Shown here: positions 43,312 to 51,804 of the stretch, piece by piece
Numbering within the stretch: position 1 is the first letter of the stretch
How the letters are laid out: the number at the start of each line of letters is the position of its first letter
Assembly: GCA_044350805.1 (NCBI GenBank)
Contig: JBILGU010000005.1
Location: 89,122 to 153,121 of the forward strand
DNA length: 64,000 nt
Source of the DNA: UBA6136 sp044350805
GTDB taxonomy: Bacteria > Pseudomonadota > Gammaproteobacteria > Methylococcales > Methylococcaceae
Reading direction: 5' to 3'
Program-made: the position numbers and the translations under genes
The notes under the pieces: model-generated
Database searches by the model: none
The model's input: only the letters and a program-made list of their open reading frames with translations
What the model was told of the DNA's origin: nothing

Positions 43312-44457
43312 ATGGTCATGATCGATTCTCCCTTTCGCTGCATTTGGCAACGGCCTGATTGGCCAGAATGGCGGTATGAACTTCGAAAACTGATGCCTCT
43401 GCTTTCGGCCATCCATCGGGAGACAGGGGTACTCGAAGGGCGTATGCATGAAGTGGGTTTTGATGTCCGAAGGGCCCTTCAACTCAGCGCCCTGAGTGAT
43501 GAAGTCCTCAAATCGAATGAGATCGAAGGCGAGAAGCTCGACAAGGCCTCTGTCCGCTCCTCCATCACGAGGCGATTGGGCATAGATTTAGCCGCGCTTC
43601 CGGTTCCCGATCGCTATGTCGATGGGGTGGTCGCAATGATGTTGGACGCAACGACTTACGATGCGATTTCCTTGACCGCCAAACGACTTAAGGCGTGGCA
43701 ATCGGCGTTATTTCCGACGGGATACAGCGGTATCCTCAAGATCACGATCGGGGAATGGAGGGATGACCACGAGGGTCCGATGCAAGTGGTTTCTGGGCCC
43801 ATAGAGCGTCGCAAGGTCCATTTTGAGGCGCCACCCGCTGCTTTGCTTGCGGATGAAATCGAACGATTTCTGGTCTGGTTTAATACGGAAGACACGGCGG
43901 ATCCTCTCATCAGAGCGGGGTTGGCCCATCTCTGGTTCATCACCCTCCATCCTTTTGATGACGGCAATGGGCGGGTCGCAAGGGCGATCGGTGACAGGGC
44001 GCTCTCTCAGGCCGAGCAGACCTCCATTCGCTATTACAGTTTCTCAGCGCAGATCCAACGAGAGCGCGAAGGCTATTACGCACAGCTCGAACGCGCCCAA
44101 AAAGGCGACATGGAAGTCACGGCCTGGTTGGAATGGTTCCTAGGTTGTCTCTTGAGGGCCGTTCAATCGGCGAATGCGGAGGTCAGCGTGGCGTTAGCCA
44201 AGGCCCGATACTGGGGGCAATGGTCTTCGTTGCCCCTCAGCGAACGTCAAACAAGGTTGATGAACTGCTTGCTGGAAGGGTTCGAGGGCAAACTAACAAC
44301 GACCAAGTGGGCAGCCATTGCTAAATGTTCCCACGATACGGCGCTCCGGGACATTCAGGAACTGATGAAATGGGGCGTTCTGATTCGCTCTGAAAGCGGG
44401 GGCAGAAGTGCATCGTATGAGTTGAACAACAAGAAACGGGACCCACAGGACTGTTAG
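43312..44457 (+). CDS. Fic family AMP-transferase (DUF4172-type)
   Basis: A 381-aa Fic protein, which transfers AMP from ATP onto hydroxyl side chains of a target protein. The active-site motif HPFDDGNGRVAR begins at residue 213 with all catalytic residues. An N-terminal inhibitory motif SNEIEG (residues 68-73) marks the self-inhibited form with the helix before the Fic core. The opening IWQRPDWPEWRYEL matches the DUF4172 N-terminal domain, and the C-terminal part looks like a winged helix (KWAAIAKCSHDTALRDIQELMKWG). Start could also be GTG 43294 or ATG 43318. The target is unknown; it may be a mobile-element toxin. Confidence 0.85.
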   Translation: MVMIDSPFRCIWQRPDWPEWRYELRKLMPLLSAIHRETGVLEGRMHEVGFDVRRALQLSALSDEVLKSNEIEGEKLDKASVRSSITRRLGIDLAALPVPDRYVDGVVAMMLDATTYDAISLTAKRLKAWQSALFPTGYSGILKITIGEWRDDHEGPMQVVSGPIERRKVHFEAPPAALLADEIERFLVWFNTEDTADPLIRAGLAHLWFITLHPFDDGNGRVARAIGDRALSQAEQTSIRYYSFSAQIQREREGYYAQLERAQKGDMEVTAWLEWFLGCLLRAVQSANAEVSVALAKARYWGQWSSLPLSERQTRLMNCLLEGFEGKLTTTKWAAIAKCSHDTALRDIQELMKWGVLIRSESGGRSASYELNNKKRDPQDC

Positions 44458-44479
44458 CCCGGCCTTTGTCAGATCAAAC

Positions 44480-44508
44480 CGAAGTCTTCCCAGAGCAGGA
44501 AGACTTCG
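44480..44508. terminator. Bidirectional hairpin terminator
   Basis: A perfect 11-bp stem (CGAAGTCTTCC with GGAAGACTTCG, 7-nt loop) between fic and the convergent gene at 44520. No long T tract on either side, but the stem is strong and well placed. Confidence 0.6.
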
Positions 44509-44519
44509 CTATGCGTAAA

Positions 44520-45089
44520 TTACGCTTGGTACTTCTTCAGTGAACGCAGCTTATCAATTGCGTCCTTGACCTTCGCTGAAGTGGCGTCATCCAGCTCATT
44601 GGGCTTGTAGACACGGTCCAGCAGCTTTTCTTCAACGAGAGCGTCCTTGATCCACTTCTTAGCAAACCGGTAGTTTCCAGGAACCGGGGTGACTTCACCG
44701 GTTTCAGGATTCTTAAGATCCTCAGCCAGAACGACCTTGCCTTCGGATGCCTTGGTGGCCTTCGGCTTTGCGGCGGGTTTAGCAGCAGGTTTGGACGTGG
44801 CTGCTTTCGCAGGGGCAGGAGCTTCGGCCTTCTTGGGTGCTGCGGCCTTCACTGGGGCGGCGGGCTTGGCTGCAACCGGCTTCGGTGCCTCGACCTTGGC
44901 CGCAGGGGCTGGCTTTTTGGGTGCTTCAGCAGGCTTTGCTTCAACCTTGGGGGTCGGCGCTGCGGGTTTCGGTTTCTCAACGAAAACCGGCTCCCCCTTT
45001 TCAGCACGAGCGACAGCCTGATAGGCCTCCTTGGCGACGTACCCGAGGTAGACGGCCGTGATAAAGAAAAGAAACTCGAACATGTTCAC
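44520..45089 (-). CDS. Membrane-anchored Ala/Pro/Lys-rich protein
   Basis: A 189-aa protein in three parts. Residues 1-20 form a membrane anchor (MFEFLFFITAVYLGYVAKEAY). Residues 35-115 are a low-complexity Ala/Pro/Lys linker with repeated KPAAPxK and EAPKK units. A conserved-looking C-terminal domain of about 70 residues follows (NPETGEVTPVPGNYRFAKKWIKDALVEEKLLDRVYKPNELDD). I do not recognise it. The N-terminal helix with few charges before it suggests an inner-membrane protein with the linker reaching into the cytoplasm or across the periplasm. It stands alone. Confidence 0.7.
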   Translation of the reverse strand: MNMFEFLFFITAVYLGYVAKEAYQAVARAEKGEPVFVEKPKPAAPTPKVEAKPAEAPKKPAPAAKVEAPKPVAAKPAAPVKAAAPKKAEAPAPAKAATSKPAAKPAAKPKATKASEGKVVLAEDLKNPETGEVTPVPGNYRFAKKWIKDALVEEKLLDRVYKPNELDDATSAKVKDAIDKLRSLKKYQA

Positions 45090-45240
45090 TCCTCTTCAGA
45101 AATTGTATGCGGCTTAAAATGGCCGTCTTAGAGTTTAATCGGATGGCGCGGGTTAACCCCTCGACATCCTATAAAAATAGGCCCTTTGTGAACAAATCGC
45201 AAACGGTTCAGCTTTTTTCCAGGAACGGAAGGGCGTTTTT

Positions 45241-47022
45241 CTAATTTGCTGGGGTCTGGGATGCAAATTGGAGTCTGCAAAGTTCTGCGTAATGCCCATC
45301 GGCATGGATGAGGGCATCATGGGTACCGGACTCAATAATCCGTCCGTTTCGCATCACATGGATGGTATCCGCATTGCGGATGGTCGCCAGGCGGTGCGCA
45401 ACAACCAGTGTGGTGCGATGGCTCATCAAGGCATCCAGAGCCTGTTGAACGAGTTGCTCAGATTCGGCATCCAGGGCGGATGTGGCTTCATCAAGAATCA
45501 GGATTGGAGCGTTCTTGAGCAAGGCACGTGCGATTGCGATGCGTTGGCGTTGGCCCCCTGAGAGAATGACACCGTGTTCGCCGACGATGGTTTCAAAACC
45601 TTCAGGCAAGGCCTGAATAAAATCCAACGCATTGGCCGCCCGGGCGGCGTCTTCAATCTGTTCGCGCCGGACGGAAGGGCCCGTCCCATAGCCAATATTG
45701 TTTGCCACGGTGTCGTTGAAGAGCGTGACCTCCTGACCCACATAGGCAATCAGTGAGCGAAGGGTCTTCAAGGGCATCTCGTGGATGGGGGTTCCATCGA
45801 TCAAAATGGCGCCCGATGAGGCCTCATAGAGCCTCGGCAGCAATCGGATCAAGGAGGTTTTACCGCTTCCTGAATGGCCGACGAGCGCGACCGTTTGGCC
45901 TGCACCCACATGCAGGTTGAGTCCTTCAATGACCGGCGTGGCCTGGCCTGGGTAGAGCAGATGGATGTTGCGGTATTCAACTTCGCCGCGGACGGTGCCG
46001 GGGTCATGCTGGCCTTGATCCACTTCACGACCGGTATCCAGGAGCTCGAAAATACTGCTGCCTGCCGCAATGCCGCGCTGGAAGACGTTGGCAAGGTTAG
46101 CCACTCGCTTGATGGGGCTCAGCAGCATCGACATCGCCGCAATAAAGGAGATCAGGCTCCCGGTTGAGATGGTGCTGCGAATCGAGTCGAGGGAGACCAC
46201 GTAGAGGACCGCAGCAAAACCACAGATATAGATCAATTGGATCAACGATCCGCTGGTTGCTTCCGTTGCGACCCTTTTCATGTGTCTTTGGAAATTGTTC
46301 TCGTTCTCGGCCTCGAATTTCCGGGCTTCATAGTCCTTGCCATTGAAAACCTTGACGATGCGCTGGGCATCGATGGCTTCTTGGGCCACGTGGCCCACAT
46401 GACCCATGGATTCCTGGATCTTGCGGCTGACCCGCCGAAAACGTTTGCTGACCGAACTGATACTGATGCCCAGCAGGGGTCCGACAACCAGCATGACCAG
46501 CGACAACTTGAGGTTCTCATAGGCCATGAGGCCCACGAGACCGACAATGGTCAGGCCGTCTCTGAAAATTCCCATCAGACCATTGGTCAGGGATTCGGCG
46601 ACCTGCTCGGTGTTGTAGAGGAGCTGGGACATCAATTGTCCGGAGGAGGCCCGATCGTAGTGCGCGCAGGGGAGGTTCAGCAGCTGGTTGAAGATGTCCT
46701 TGCGAAGATCGGTGATGACGCGTCGGCTGACCCAACCCGAGAAGTAATCACTTCCAAAGCCTGCAATACCTCGAATCAGAGAAAGGCCGATCAGGATCAA
46801 GGGTGCCATGTGAAGGAAGGTCGGATCGCGCTGGACGAAACTTCCGTCAATCAGGGGCTGGATGAATTTCGCGAAAGCGGGTCCCATCGAGGCATAGAGC
46901 ATCATCGAGAGGATCGAGATAAGAAAATGCCGCCAATACGGGGCGGCATATCGCAACAGTCTCCGGTAAACAAAAAGGCTGTTGCCGTCGGCTGGGTCTG
47001 GCCTTGATTGGGGCACGGACAC
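45241..47022 (-). CDS. msbA: Lipid A export ATP-binding/permease MsbA
   Basis: MsbA (593 aa) is a homodimeric ABC exporter that flips lipid A core across the inner membrane. Six membrane helices fill residues 25-310. The nucleotide-binding domain has Walker A GHSGSGKTSLIRLL, Q loop YVGQEVTLFNDT, signature LSGGQRQRIAIARALL, Walker B ILILDEATSALD and H loop VVAHRLATIRNAD. The region VISRRVITDLRKDIFNQLLNLP is typical of MsbA. The downstream lpxK is not adjacent here. It lies left of ybdD, rpmG and rpmB on the same strand. Confidence 0.9.
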   Translation of the reverse strand: MSVPQSRPDPADGNSLFVYRRLLRYAAPYWRHFLISILSMMLYASMGPAFAKFIQPLIDGSFVQRDPTFLHMAPLILIGLSLIRGIAGFGSDYFSGWVSRRVITDLRKDIFNQLLNLPCAHYDRASSGQLMSQLLYNTEQVAESLTNGLMGIFRDGLTIVGLVGLMAYENLKLSLVMLVVGPLLGISISSVSKRFRRVSRKIQESMGHVGHVAQEAIDAQRIVKVFNGKDYEARKFEAENENNFQRHMKRVATEATSGSLIQLIYICGFAAVLYVVSLDSIRSTISTGSLISFIAAMSMLLSPIKRVANLANVFQRGIAAGSSIFELLDTGREVDQGQHDPGTVRGEVEYRNIHLLYPGQATPVIEGLNLHVGAGQTVALVGHSGSGKTSLIRLLPRLYEASSGAILIDGTPIHEMPLKTLRSLIAYVGQEVTLFNDTVANNIGYGTGPSVRREQIEDAARAANALDFIQALPEGFETIVGEHGVILSGGQRQRIAIARALLKNAPILILDEATSALDAESEQLVQQALDALMSHRTTLVVAHRLATIRNADTIHVMRNGRIIESGTHDALIHADGHYAELCRLQFASQTPAN

Positions 47023-47052
47023 CTCTGGGAGTTCAGGATGGAAAGTCGGGGC

Positions 47053-47235
47053 CTAGCAGCAGCGGGTAATGCCGGACCAACGTCGGGCGACCCGTGCGGC
47101 CTGAAACTCCCGTCGACTCACCGGCAAACCTTGGTTATGAGGTGACGTCAGGCAGGCTTCCAAATAGCGTTCGTAGGCATCGTCGCCGGTCAGGCTCCTG
47201 AAGGAAGCCCATAACCGGCCACAGCCTTGAATCAT
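47053..47235 (-). CDS. YbdD/YjiX family small protein
   Basis: A 60-aa protein of the YbdD/YjiX (DUF466) family. The core matches: FRSLTGDDAYERYLEAC, then PVSRREFQAARVARRWSGITRCC, ending in the characteristic Cys-Cys. The family is usually encoded directly after the pyruvate/peptide transporter gene cstA (btsT), which is absent here, so this is an orphan copy. ATG (complement of 47233-47235) is preceded by AGAGGA at 9 bp; an upstream in-frame ATG at 47256 would add 7 residues. Too short to read a mechanism. Confidence 0.7.
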   Translation of the reverse strand: MIQGCGRLWASFRSLTGDDAYERYLEACLTSPHNQGLPVSRREFQAARVARRWSGITRCC

Positions 47236-47278
47236 CGCCCGAAGTCCTCTCCCCATGGGGCAGGACCGGACGGAAGGC

Positions 47279-47434
47279 TTACTTGATCTTGCCTTCCTTG
47301 TAGACAACATGCTGACGTACGACAGGATCAAACTTCTTGATCTCCATCTTTTCAGGCATGTTCTTCTTGTTCTTCGTCGTAGTGTAGAAATGGCCGGTGC
47401 CAGCGCTGGACACCAGTTTGATCTTGTCACGCAT
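47279..47434 (-). CDS. rpmG: Large-subunit ribosomal protein bL33
   Basis: bL33 (51 aa) is a small basic 50S protein. The translation starts MRDKIKLVSSAGTGHFYTTT and continues KNKKNMPEKMEIKKFDP, with VVRQHVVYKEGKIK at the end, all typical. It has no Cys pairs, so it is the zinc-independent form. It lies 107 bp after rpmB on the same strand, the usual rpmB-rpmG pair. Confidence 0.95.
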   Translation of the reverse strand: MRDKIKLVSSAGTGHFYTTTKNKKNMPEKMEIKKFDPVVRQHVVYKEGKIK

Positions 47435-47541
47435 GGGTTTTACCTAACTTTGGGGCTGTGGTGGTGGGCGGGGAACCCGACTTTCGCGTCGCTTGAGGCG
47501 ACAGGCGAATGGGTCGTGTTGGATCCGTCGCGCCCTACAAC

Positions 47542-47778
47542 TTAAATCTTTTCGCCGCGCTTACGGATGTCAGCGAGAACGGAATCGATGCCCTTCTTGT
47601 CGATCGTCCGCAATCCCTGTGAAGAGACCTTGAGTCGGACCCAACGGTTTTCGGACTCAACCCAAAAGCGATGCTCATGGAGGTTCGGGTTGAAAACGCG
47701 CTTGGTCTTGTTGTTAGCGTGGGAAACGTTATGGCCTACAATACGGCCCTTGCCCGTCACCTGGCAGATTCTGGACAT
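47542..47778 (-). CDS. rpmB: Large-subunit ribosomal protein bL28
   Basis: bL28 (78 aa) is a 50S protein placed near the exit-tunnel side. It starts MSRICQVTGKGRIVGHNVSHANNK (the canonical start), then RVFNPNLHEHRFWVESENRW and ends IDSVLADIRKRGEKI. A longer frame to 47838 adds an unrelated leader, so ATG (complement of 47776-47778) is right. First gene of rpmB-rpmG. Confidence 0.96.
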   Translation of the reverse strand: MSRICQVTGKGRIVGHNVSHANNKTKRVFNPNLHEHRFWVESENRWVRLKVSSQGLRTIDKKGIDSVLADIRKRGEKI

Positions 47779-47907
47779 GATAATCCTCTGAGCTTTTGGC
47801 TGAGTGATGAAAAAGTCCGCCTTTTTAACGCAATGCACCCATGCGCGTCAAGTTTTCCTGACGTATTTTCCAGAGACTCGGTGTTGAGGAAAGAGTAAAT
47901 AAGATGG

Positions 47908-48483
47908 GTGATCCGACTGGCCTGGGCCCTTAAACGTGTGAGCAAAAGACTCTTAAACCCCCTGATTTTATCTGGTGCCCTGATCCTTTCGGGCTGCTCT
48001 TTTTGGGAGACCCCGGATTCCCCGGCCCCCGCGATGGCCAGCGTGAGGACCCTTTCGACTCCGGAAGCGGAGGTCAAGGCGGCATTTGTGAATGTGATGC
48101 GGGTTTCACAGACCAAACAGGTGGATGCCTTCAGGCAGTTGATCAACGCGAAGGATGTCGTCGAATTTGATGCCGACGAAGGGGATCGCAAGGGAAGTTA
48201 TGAGGCCTATATGGCCGCCATCGTGTCACATCCTCTCAAGGACTATCGGATCGAGCTCACCGGTTCTGAGGCTCTTTTCAGGGCAGAGCCCCAGCAAAAG
48301 CTCGGGGTCTATGACAAGGAAAAAGCCACCGAAGTCGTTCTGGTTCGTGAAGACGGGTTATGGAAAATCGGCCGCTTGGCCTCAAGTAACCGGGCTTTAA
48401 GTCAGCTTGACAGCCTCGAGGCCCGTCCGGCCATCCCGCCCACCAAAAAATCTAAACGCCCCGCCAAGGCATCACAACATTAA
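47908..48483 (+). CDS. Putative lipoprotein with NTF2-like/DUF4440-style domain
   Basis: A 191-aa lipoprotein of unknown function. A signal peptide ends in the lipobox LSGC (ILSGALILSGC; residue 30 from GTG 47908, or residue 20 from the alternative GTG 47938, which gives a more normal signal). The mature part opens with a Pro/Ser linker, then a region (EVKAAFVNVMRVSQTKQVDAFRQLINAKDV... VVLVREDGLWKIGRLAS) whose length and ending resemble snoaL/NTF2-type folds. A basic tail follows. It lies 13 bp before gshB and is divergent from rpmB. Confidence 0.6.
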   Translation: MIRLAWALKRVSKRLLNPLILSGALILSGCSFWETPDSPAPAMASVRTLSTPEAEVKAAFVNVMRVSQTKQVDAFRQLINAKDVVEFDADEGDRKGSYEAYMAAIVSHPLKDYRIELTGSEALFRAEPQQKLGVYDKEKATEVVLVREDGLWKIGRLASSNRALSQLDSLEARPAIPPTKKSKRPAKASQH

Positions 48484-48496
48484 TCGCGGTCTATTT

Positions 48497-49465
48497 ATGC
48501 AGCTTTCAGTCGGGATCGTGATGGATCCCATCGATCACATCAAGATCAGTAAGGACACCAGTTTTGCCATGGCGCTGGAGGCTCAGGCGCGGGGTCATGC
48601 CCTGGTCTATATGGAGCTTTCCGACCTTTATCTTCGGGATGGCCGAGCCTATGCCCGTATGAGGAGCTTACGGGTTCAGCGCGACGAAGCGACCTGGTTT
48701 ACTTTTGAAAAAGAATGGGATGCGCCCCTCGATACGCTGGACGTGATCTTGATGCGAAAGGATCCCCCCTTTAATCAAGAGTACATCTACGCGACCTATC
48801 TTTTGGAATCTGCAGAAGCCCGGGGTGCTTTGGTGGTGAACAAGCCCCAATCCCTCCGAGATGCCAACGAAAAGCTCTTTACCAGCTGGTTTCCCCAATG
48901 TTGTGCACCGACCCTCGTGGCGCGCGACGCCCGGCGCTTCCGAGATTTTCTTGAGGAACATCAGGACATGGTCCTGAAACCTTTGGATGGCATGGGGGGC
49001 GCCTCCATTTTTCGGGTGGCCTCTGGGGATCCCAACATCAGCGTCATTTTGGAGACCATGACGCAGCACAACCAGTGCTTTGCCATGGCGCAGCGCTACC
49101 TTCCCGAAATCATTCAGGGGGACAAGCGCATTTTGGTGGTGGACGGGGTGCCAGTTCCTTATGCCTTGGCGCGGATTCCTCGCGAAGGGGAAAGCCGAGG
49201 GAATCTTGCCGCCGGCGGCCGGGCCGAAGGACGCCCCCTGACCGATCGAGACCGCTGGATCGCTGAACAGGTGGGGCCTGAGCTTCGAAGCCGGGGTCTT
49301 CTCTTTGTCGGGCTTGATGTGATCGGGGATTACCTGACGGAAATCAATGTGACGAGCCCGACCTGTGTTCAAGAGTTGGATCGTCAGTTCGGCCTCAATA
49401 TCGCGGGGACGCTGTTCGATGCGATCGAGGCGCGGATCGGAACGTTGAGGGCCGCTCGCGCGTGA
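48497..49465 (+). CDS. gshB: Glutathione synthetase GshB
   Basis: GshB (322 aa) joins gamma-glutamylcysteine and glycine with ATP to make glutathione. It has the prokaryotic GshB start LSVGIVMDPIDHIKISKDTSFAM, then the ATP-grasp parts MVLKPLDGMGGASIFRV, VPVPYALARIPREGESRGNLAAGGRAEG and LLFVGLDVIGDYLTEINVTSPT. ATG 48497 gives the standard N terminus. tonB follows with a 4-bp overlap, the order found in pseudomonads and relatives. Confidence 0.94.
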   Translation: MQLSVGIVMDPIDHIKISKDTSFAMALEAQARGHALVYMELSDLYLRDGRAYARMRSLRVQRDEATWFTFEKEWDAPLDTLDVILMRKDPPFNQEYIYATYLLESAEARGALVVNKPQSLRDANEKLFTSWFPQCCAPTLVARDARRFRDFLEEHQDMVLKPLDGMGGASIFRVASGDPNISVILETMTQHNQCFAMAQRYLPEIIQGDKRILVVDGVPVPYALARIPREGESRGNLAAGGRAEGRPLTDRDRWIAEQVGPELRSRGLLFVGLDVIGDYLTEINVTSPTCVQELDRQFGLNIAGTLFDAIEARIGTLRAARA

Positions 49466-50208
49466 GCGTGACGCCGAAAATCAATTCCAACGCCCGCATC
49501 GCAGCCGCGCTGGTTCTTGCCGGCTTTTTACATTTTCCGATCTTTTGGCTCATCACCCAGCCGTCGGATCGGGGGGCGGACACCCCGAAAAGACCGGCCG
49601 TTTTTCATTTACAGGCGCAGCTTCGGCCCATTCCGGCTCCCCCTAAAGCGCAAGAGACGGCCCCAAAACCTAAGGCTTTAGCTGCGCAATCTGATCCTCC
49701 CCCGAAGGACACACCCAAAGTGTCCCCAGAGCCACTCGGTCACAAAGAAGCCCCACGGCGGTCGGATTTTTCAGCGGGTCTTTTATCGCAACAAATCAGT
49801 GAAGTCTCAGAGAGCCTGGTAAAAAAAAGGAATGCGGAATCTCAGGGTAAACGCATTGTCTACGCCTCTGAAGCCAAGGGACATACCGCAACCTTGACGG
49901 CCTATGAAGAAGCCTGGCAAACCAAGGTCGAACATATTGGCAACCTCAACTATCCAGAGGCGGCTCGGGATCAGGGTCTTTCGGGGTCCTTGACGGTTGC
50001 CGTGGCCATCCGTCCGGACGGATCCCTTTATTCCGTCCAGATTCTCAAAAGCTCAGGTAATCCCATCATTGATGAGGGCGCGATCAAGATTGTTCGGCTT
50101 TCAGCTCCCTTTGCACCGCTTCCGCAGGATCTTTTGAGTGATATGGATATTCTGGTCATCACCCGCAGCTGGCGATTTGACGATCAGGCGCATTTTTCTT
50201 CCAAATAA
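49462..50208 (+). CDS. tonB: TonB family energy transducer
   Basis: A 248-aa TonB-type protein linking the proton-motive force to outer-membrane receptors. One N-terminal membrane helix (AAALVLAGFLHFPIFWLI) precedes a Pro/Lys-rich spanning region (about 50-90) and a C-terminal domain with LNYPEAARDQGLSGSLTVAVAIRPDGSLY and LSAPFAPLP, the TonB-C fold. It starts with GTG 49462 overlapping gshB; a GTG 49468 is also possible. No exbB/exbD is in the window. This gshB-linked copy is typical, and may not be the main iron-transport TonB. Confidence 0.83.
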   Translation: MSVTPKINSNARIAAALVLAGFLHFPIFWLITQPSDRGADTPKRPAVFHLQAQLRPIPAPPKAQETAPKPKALAAQSDPPPKDTPKVSPEPLGHKEAPRRSDFSAGLLSQQISEVSESLVKKRNAESQGKRIVYASEAKGHTATLTAYEEAWQTKVEHIGNLNYPEAARDQGLSGSLTVAVAIRPDGSLYSVQILKSSGNPIIDEGAIKIVRLSAPFAPLPQDLLSDMDILVITRSWRFDDQAHFSSK

Positions 50209-50271
50209 GGTGCCCTAAAGCCGAATGAGCGCTTTTCATGGTTGCAGGGGTTGGGGGGCTCCGCCGATACT

Positions 50272-50844
50272 ATGCGCATGGATCCAGACGCTTCTAACCT
50301 GACCAATCATTTCCTCATTGCCATGCCGGGCATGAGCGACCCGGCTTTCGAGCGAACCGTCACCTACCTTTGTCAGCACACGGCCGAAGGCGCCTTGGGG
50401 ATCATCGTGAATCGCCCCTCCGAAATGATGCTGGGAGACGTTTTGAAAGAACTGGAGATCCCGATTCTGGATGAGCGGGTTTCGGGGCAACCTGTGTACT
50501 GGGGTGGCCCCGTTCAGCCGGATCGCGGGTTTGTTCTTCATGCCCGTGAGGGTGAATGGAAGTCCACGCTCTGCATCAATGAGGAGCTGTGTCTCACGAC
50601 CTCAAGGGACATTCTGGAGGCCTTGGGGCGCGGTGAGGGACCAAGTCGTGCGATGCTGGCCTTGGGCTACGCGGGTTGGGGGAGCGGTCAGTTAGAGCAC
50701 GAGATTACCCAGAATGCCTGGCTTAATGCAGAAGCCACAGAAGCGGTTCTCTTTGATCGCCCACCTGAGGGACGATGGCGGGCTGCTGCTGCGCTTGTGG
50801 GTGTCGACATTTCGCTGCTGACGCTGGAGGCAGGACATGCCTGA
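50272..50844 (+). CDS. yqgE: UPF0301 family protein YqgE (AlgH)
   Basis: A 190-aa UPF0301/AlgH protein. It has the family start LTNHFLIAMPGMSDPAFERTVTYLCQH, then GALGIIVNRPSEM, VYWGGPVQPDRGFVLH and ALGYAGWGSGQLEHEI, with the C-terminal NAWL. The biochemical role is not established; in Pseudomonas AlgH affects alginate regulation. I chose ATG 50272; ATG 50278 is also possible. ruvX follows with an 8-bp overlap. Confidence 0.92.
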   Translation: MRMDPDASNLTNHFLIAMPGMSDPAFERTVTYLCQHTAEGALGIIVNRPSEMMLGDVLKELEIPILDERVSGQPVYWGGPVQPDRGFVLHAREGEWKSTLCINEELCLTTSRDILEALGRGEGPSRAMLALGYAGWGSGQLEHEITQNAWLNAEATEAVLFDRPPEGRWRAAAALVGVDISLLTLEAGHA

Positions 50845-51292
50845 TCCACTTCAAAGATCAGGCACCTTTCTTGGGATCGACTATGGCCGAAAGGGGATCG
50901 GTGTTGCCGTTGGCCAACGGATGATGGGGACCGCCCGTGCACTGGAGACCATTCGGGCGACCAATCGGGACCATGTCTGGAATTGCCTTTCGCAGTTGGT
51001 CAAAACCTGGCTGCCAGAAGGTTTTGTGGTGGGAACGCCTGTTCCTTTGGATGAAAACCAGCCAAAGAACCCGATGATTGAGGAAATCGCCCTCTTTTGT
51101 ATCGATCTTGAAGCGCGCTTCGGCTTGCCCGTCCACCTGATCGATGAGGCCTTGTCCACGCGTGAATCCCAGAGTCTTTTCTATGCGGAACGACCCAAAA
51201 AATCGGTCGATTTTCGCAAAGTCAAGGATCAAATGGCTGCGGCGCTCATCCTTGAGACGTGGCTCTCCCATACGGCAAACCAGGGTGTCTGA
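50837..51292 (+). CDS. ruvX: Holliday-junction-resolvase-like protein RuvX/YqgF
   Basis: A 151-aa RNase H-like nuclease linked to 16S rRNA 5' maturation. The core motif FLGIDYGRKGIGVAVGQ holds the first catalytic Asp; FVVGTPVPLDE follows; VHLIDEALSTRES contains the Glu; and VDFRKVKDQMAAALILETWL ends with the expected Asp before the terminal helix. It sits between yqgE and pyrR in the usual order, with pyrR starting 2 bp later. Confidence 0.93.
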   Translation: MPDPLQRSGTFLGIDYGRKGIGVAVGQRMMGTARALETIRATNRDHVWNCLSQLVKTWLPEGFVVGTPVPLDENQPKNPMIEEIALFCIDLEARFGLPVHLIDEALSTRESQSLFYAERPKKSVDFRKVKDQMAAALILETWLSHTANQGV

Positions 51293-51294
51293 GC

Positions 51295-51804
51295 GTGATT
51301 GAGCTCAATCGGACGGAAGGCTACTTGAACGAACTGGAAGCGGCCCTGCGGCAGGAAATGACCCGTCGCTCGCTTCAAAATCCCTTGATGATCGGCATTC
51401 ATCGGGGAGGTGTCTGGTTGGCCGAGCGCCTTCATCATCGCCTTGGATTAAAGGAGGCCATGGGCCGGATCGATATCAGCTTTTATCGGGACGATTTTTC
51501 AAGGGCCGGGCTGCATCCAACGGTTCAGGCAAGCTCTCTGCCAATCCCGGTCGATGGTCGCGATATCATCCTGATCGACGATGTCTTCTATACGGGAAGA
51601 ACGATCCGCGCCGCGCTGAACGAACTTTTCGATTACGGTCGTCCCCGTCAGGTGGTGCTGGGTGTCCTCATTGAACGCAATGGGCGCGAAATTCCCATCA
51701 GGCCCGATTGCATTGGTGCAGCACTGACCTTGTCCCGAGGGGAGCGCATCAAGCTTTCAGGTCCTGATCCCCTCGTTCTTTCCGTTCATGGGGTTTCGCC
51801 ATGA
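51295..51804 (+). CDS. pyrR: PyrR bifunctional regulator / uracil phosphoribosyltransferase
   Basis: PyrR (169 aa) is a phosphoribosyltransferase-fold protein. The PRPP loop is DIILIDDVFYTGRTIRAAL; IGIHRGGVWLAERL and LHPTVQASSLPI are also typical. In Gram-positives PyrR binds pyr mRNA to attenuate the operon; in gammaproteobacteria the copy beside pyrB may be mainly enzymatic. The start is GTG 51295 (VIELNRTEGYL). It overlaps pyrB by 4 bp. I see no attenuator in the short upstream gap. Confidence 0.9.
   Translation: MIELNRTEGYLNELEAALRQEMTRRSLQNPLMIGIHRGGVWLAERLHHRLGLKEAMGRIDISFYRDDFSRAGLHPTVQASSLPIPVDGRDIILIDDVFYTGRTIRAALNELFDYGRPRQVVLGVLIERNGREIPIRPDCIGAALTLSRGERIKLSGPDPLVLSVHGVSP

Noticed and set aside
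42109..44522. tRNA or tmRNA gene as the integrase target
   Set aside because: No cloverleaf or CCA-ended sequence is visible near icd or the integrase.
47435..47541. Small RNA between rpmB and rpmG
   Set aside because: Only a weak hairpin (GTCGC/GCGAC) without a promoter or T tract; probably leader or spacer RNA of the ribosomal operon.
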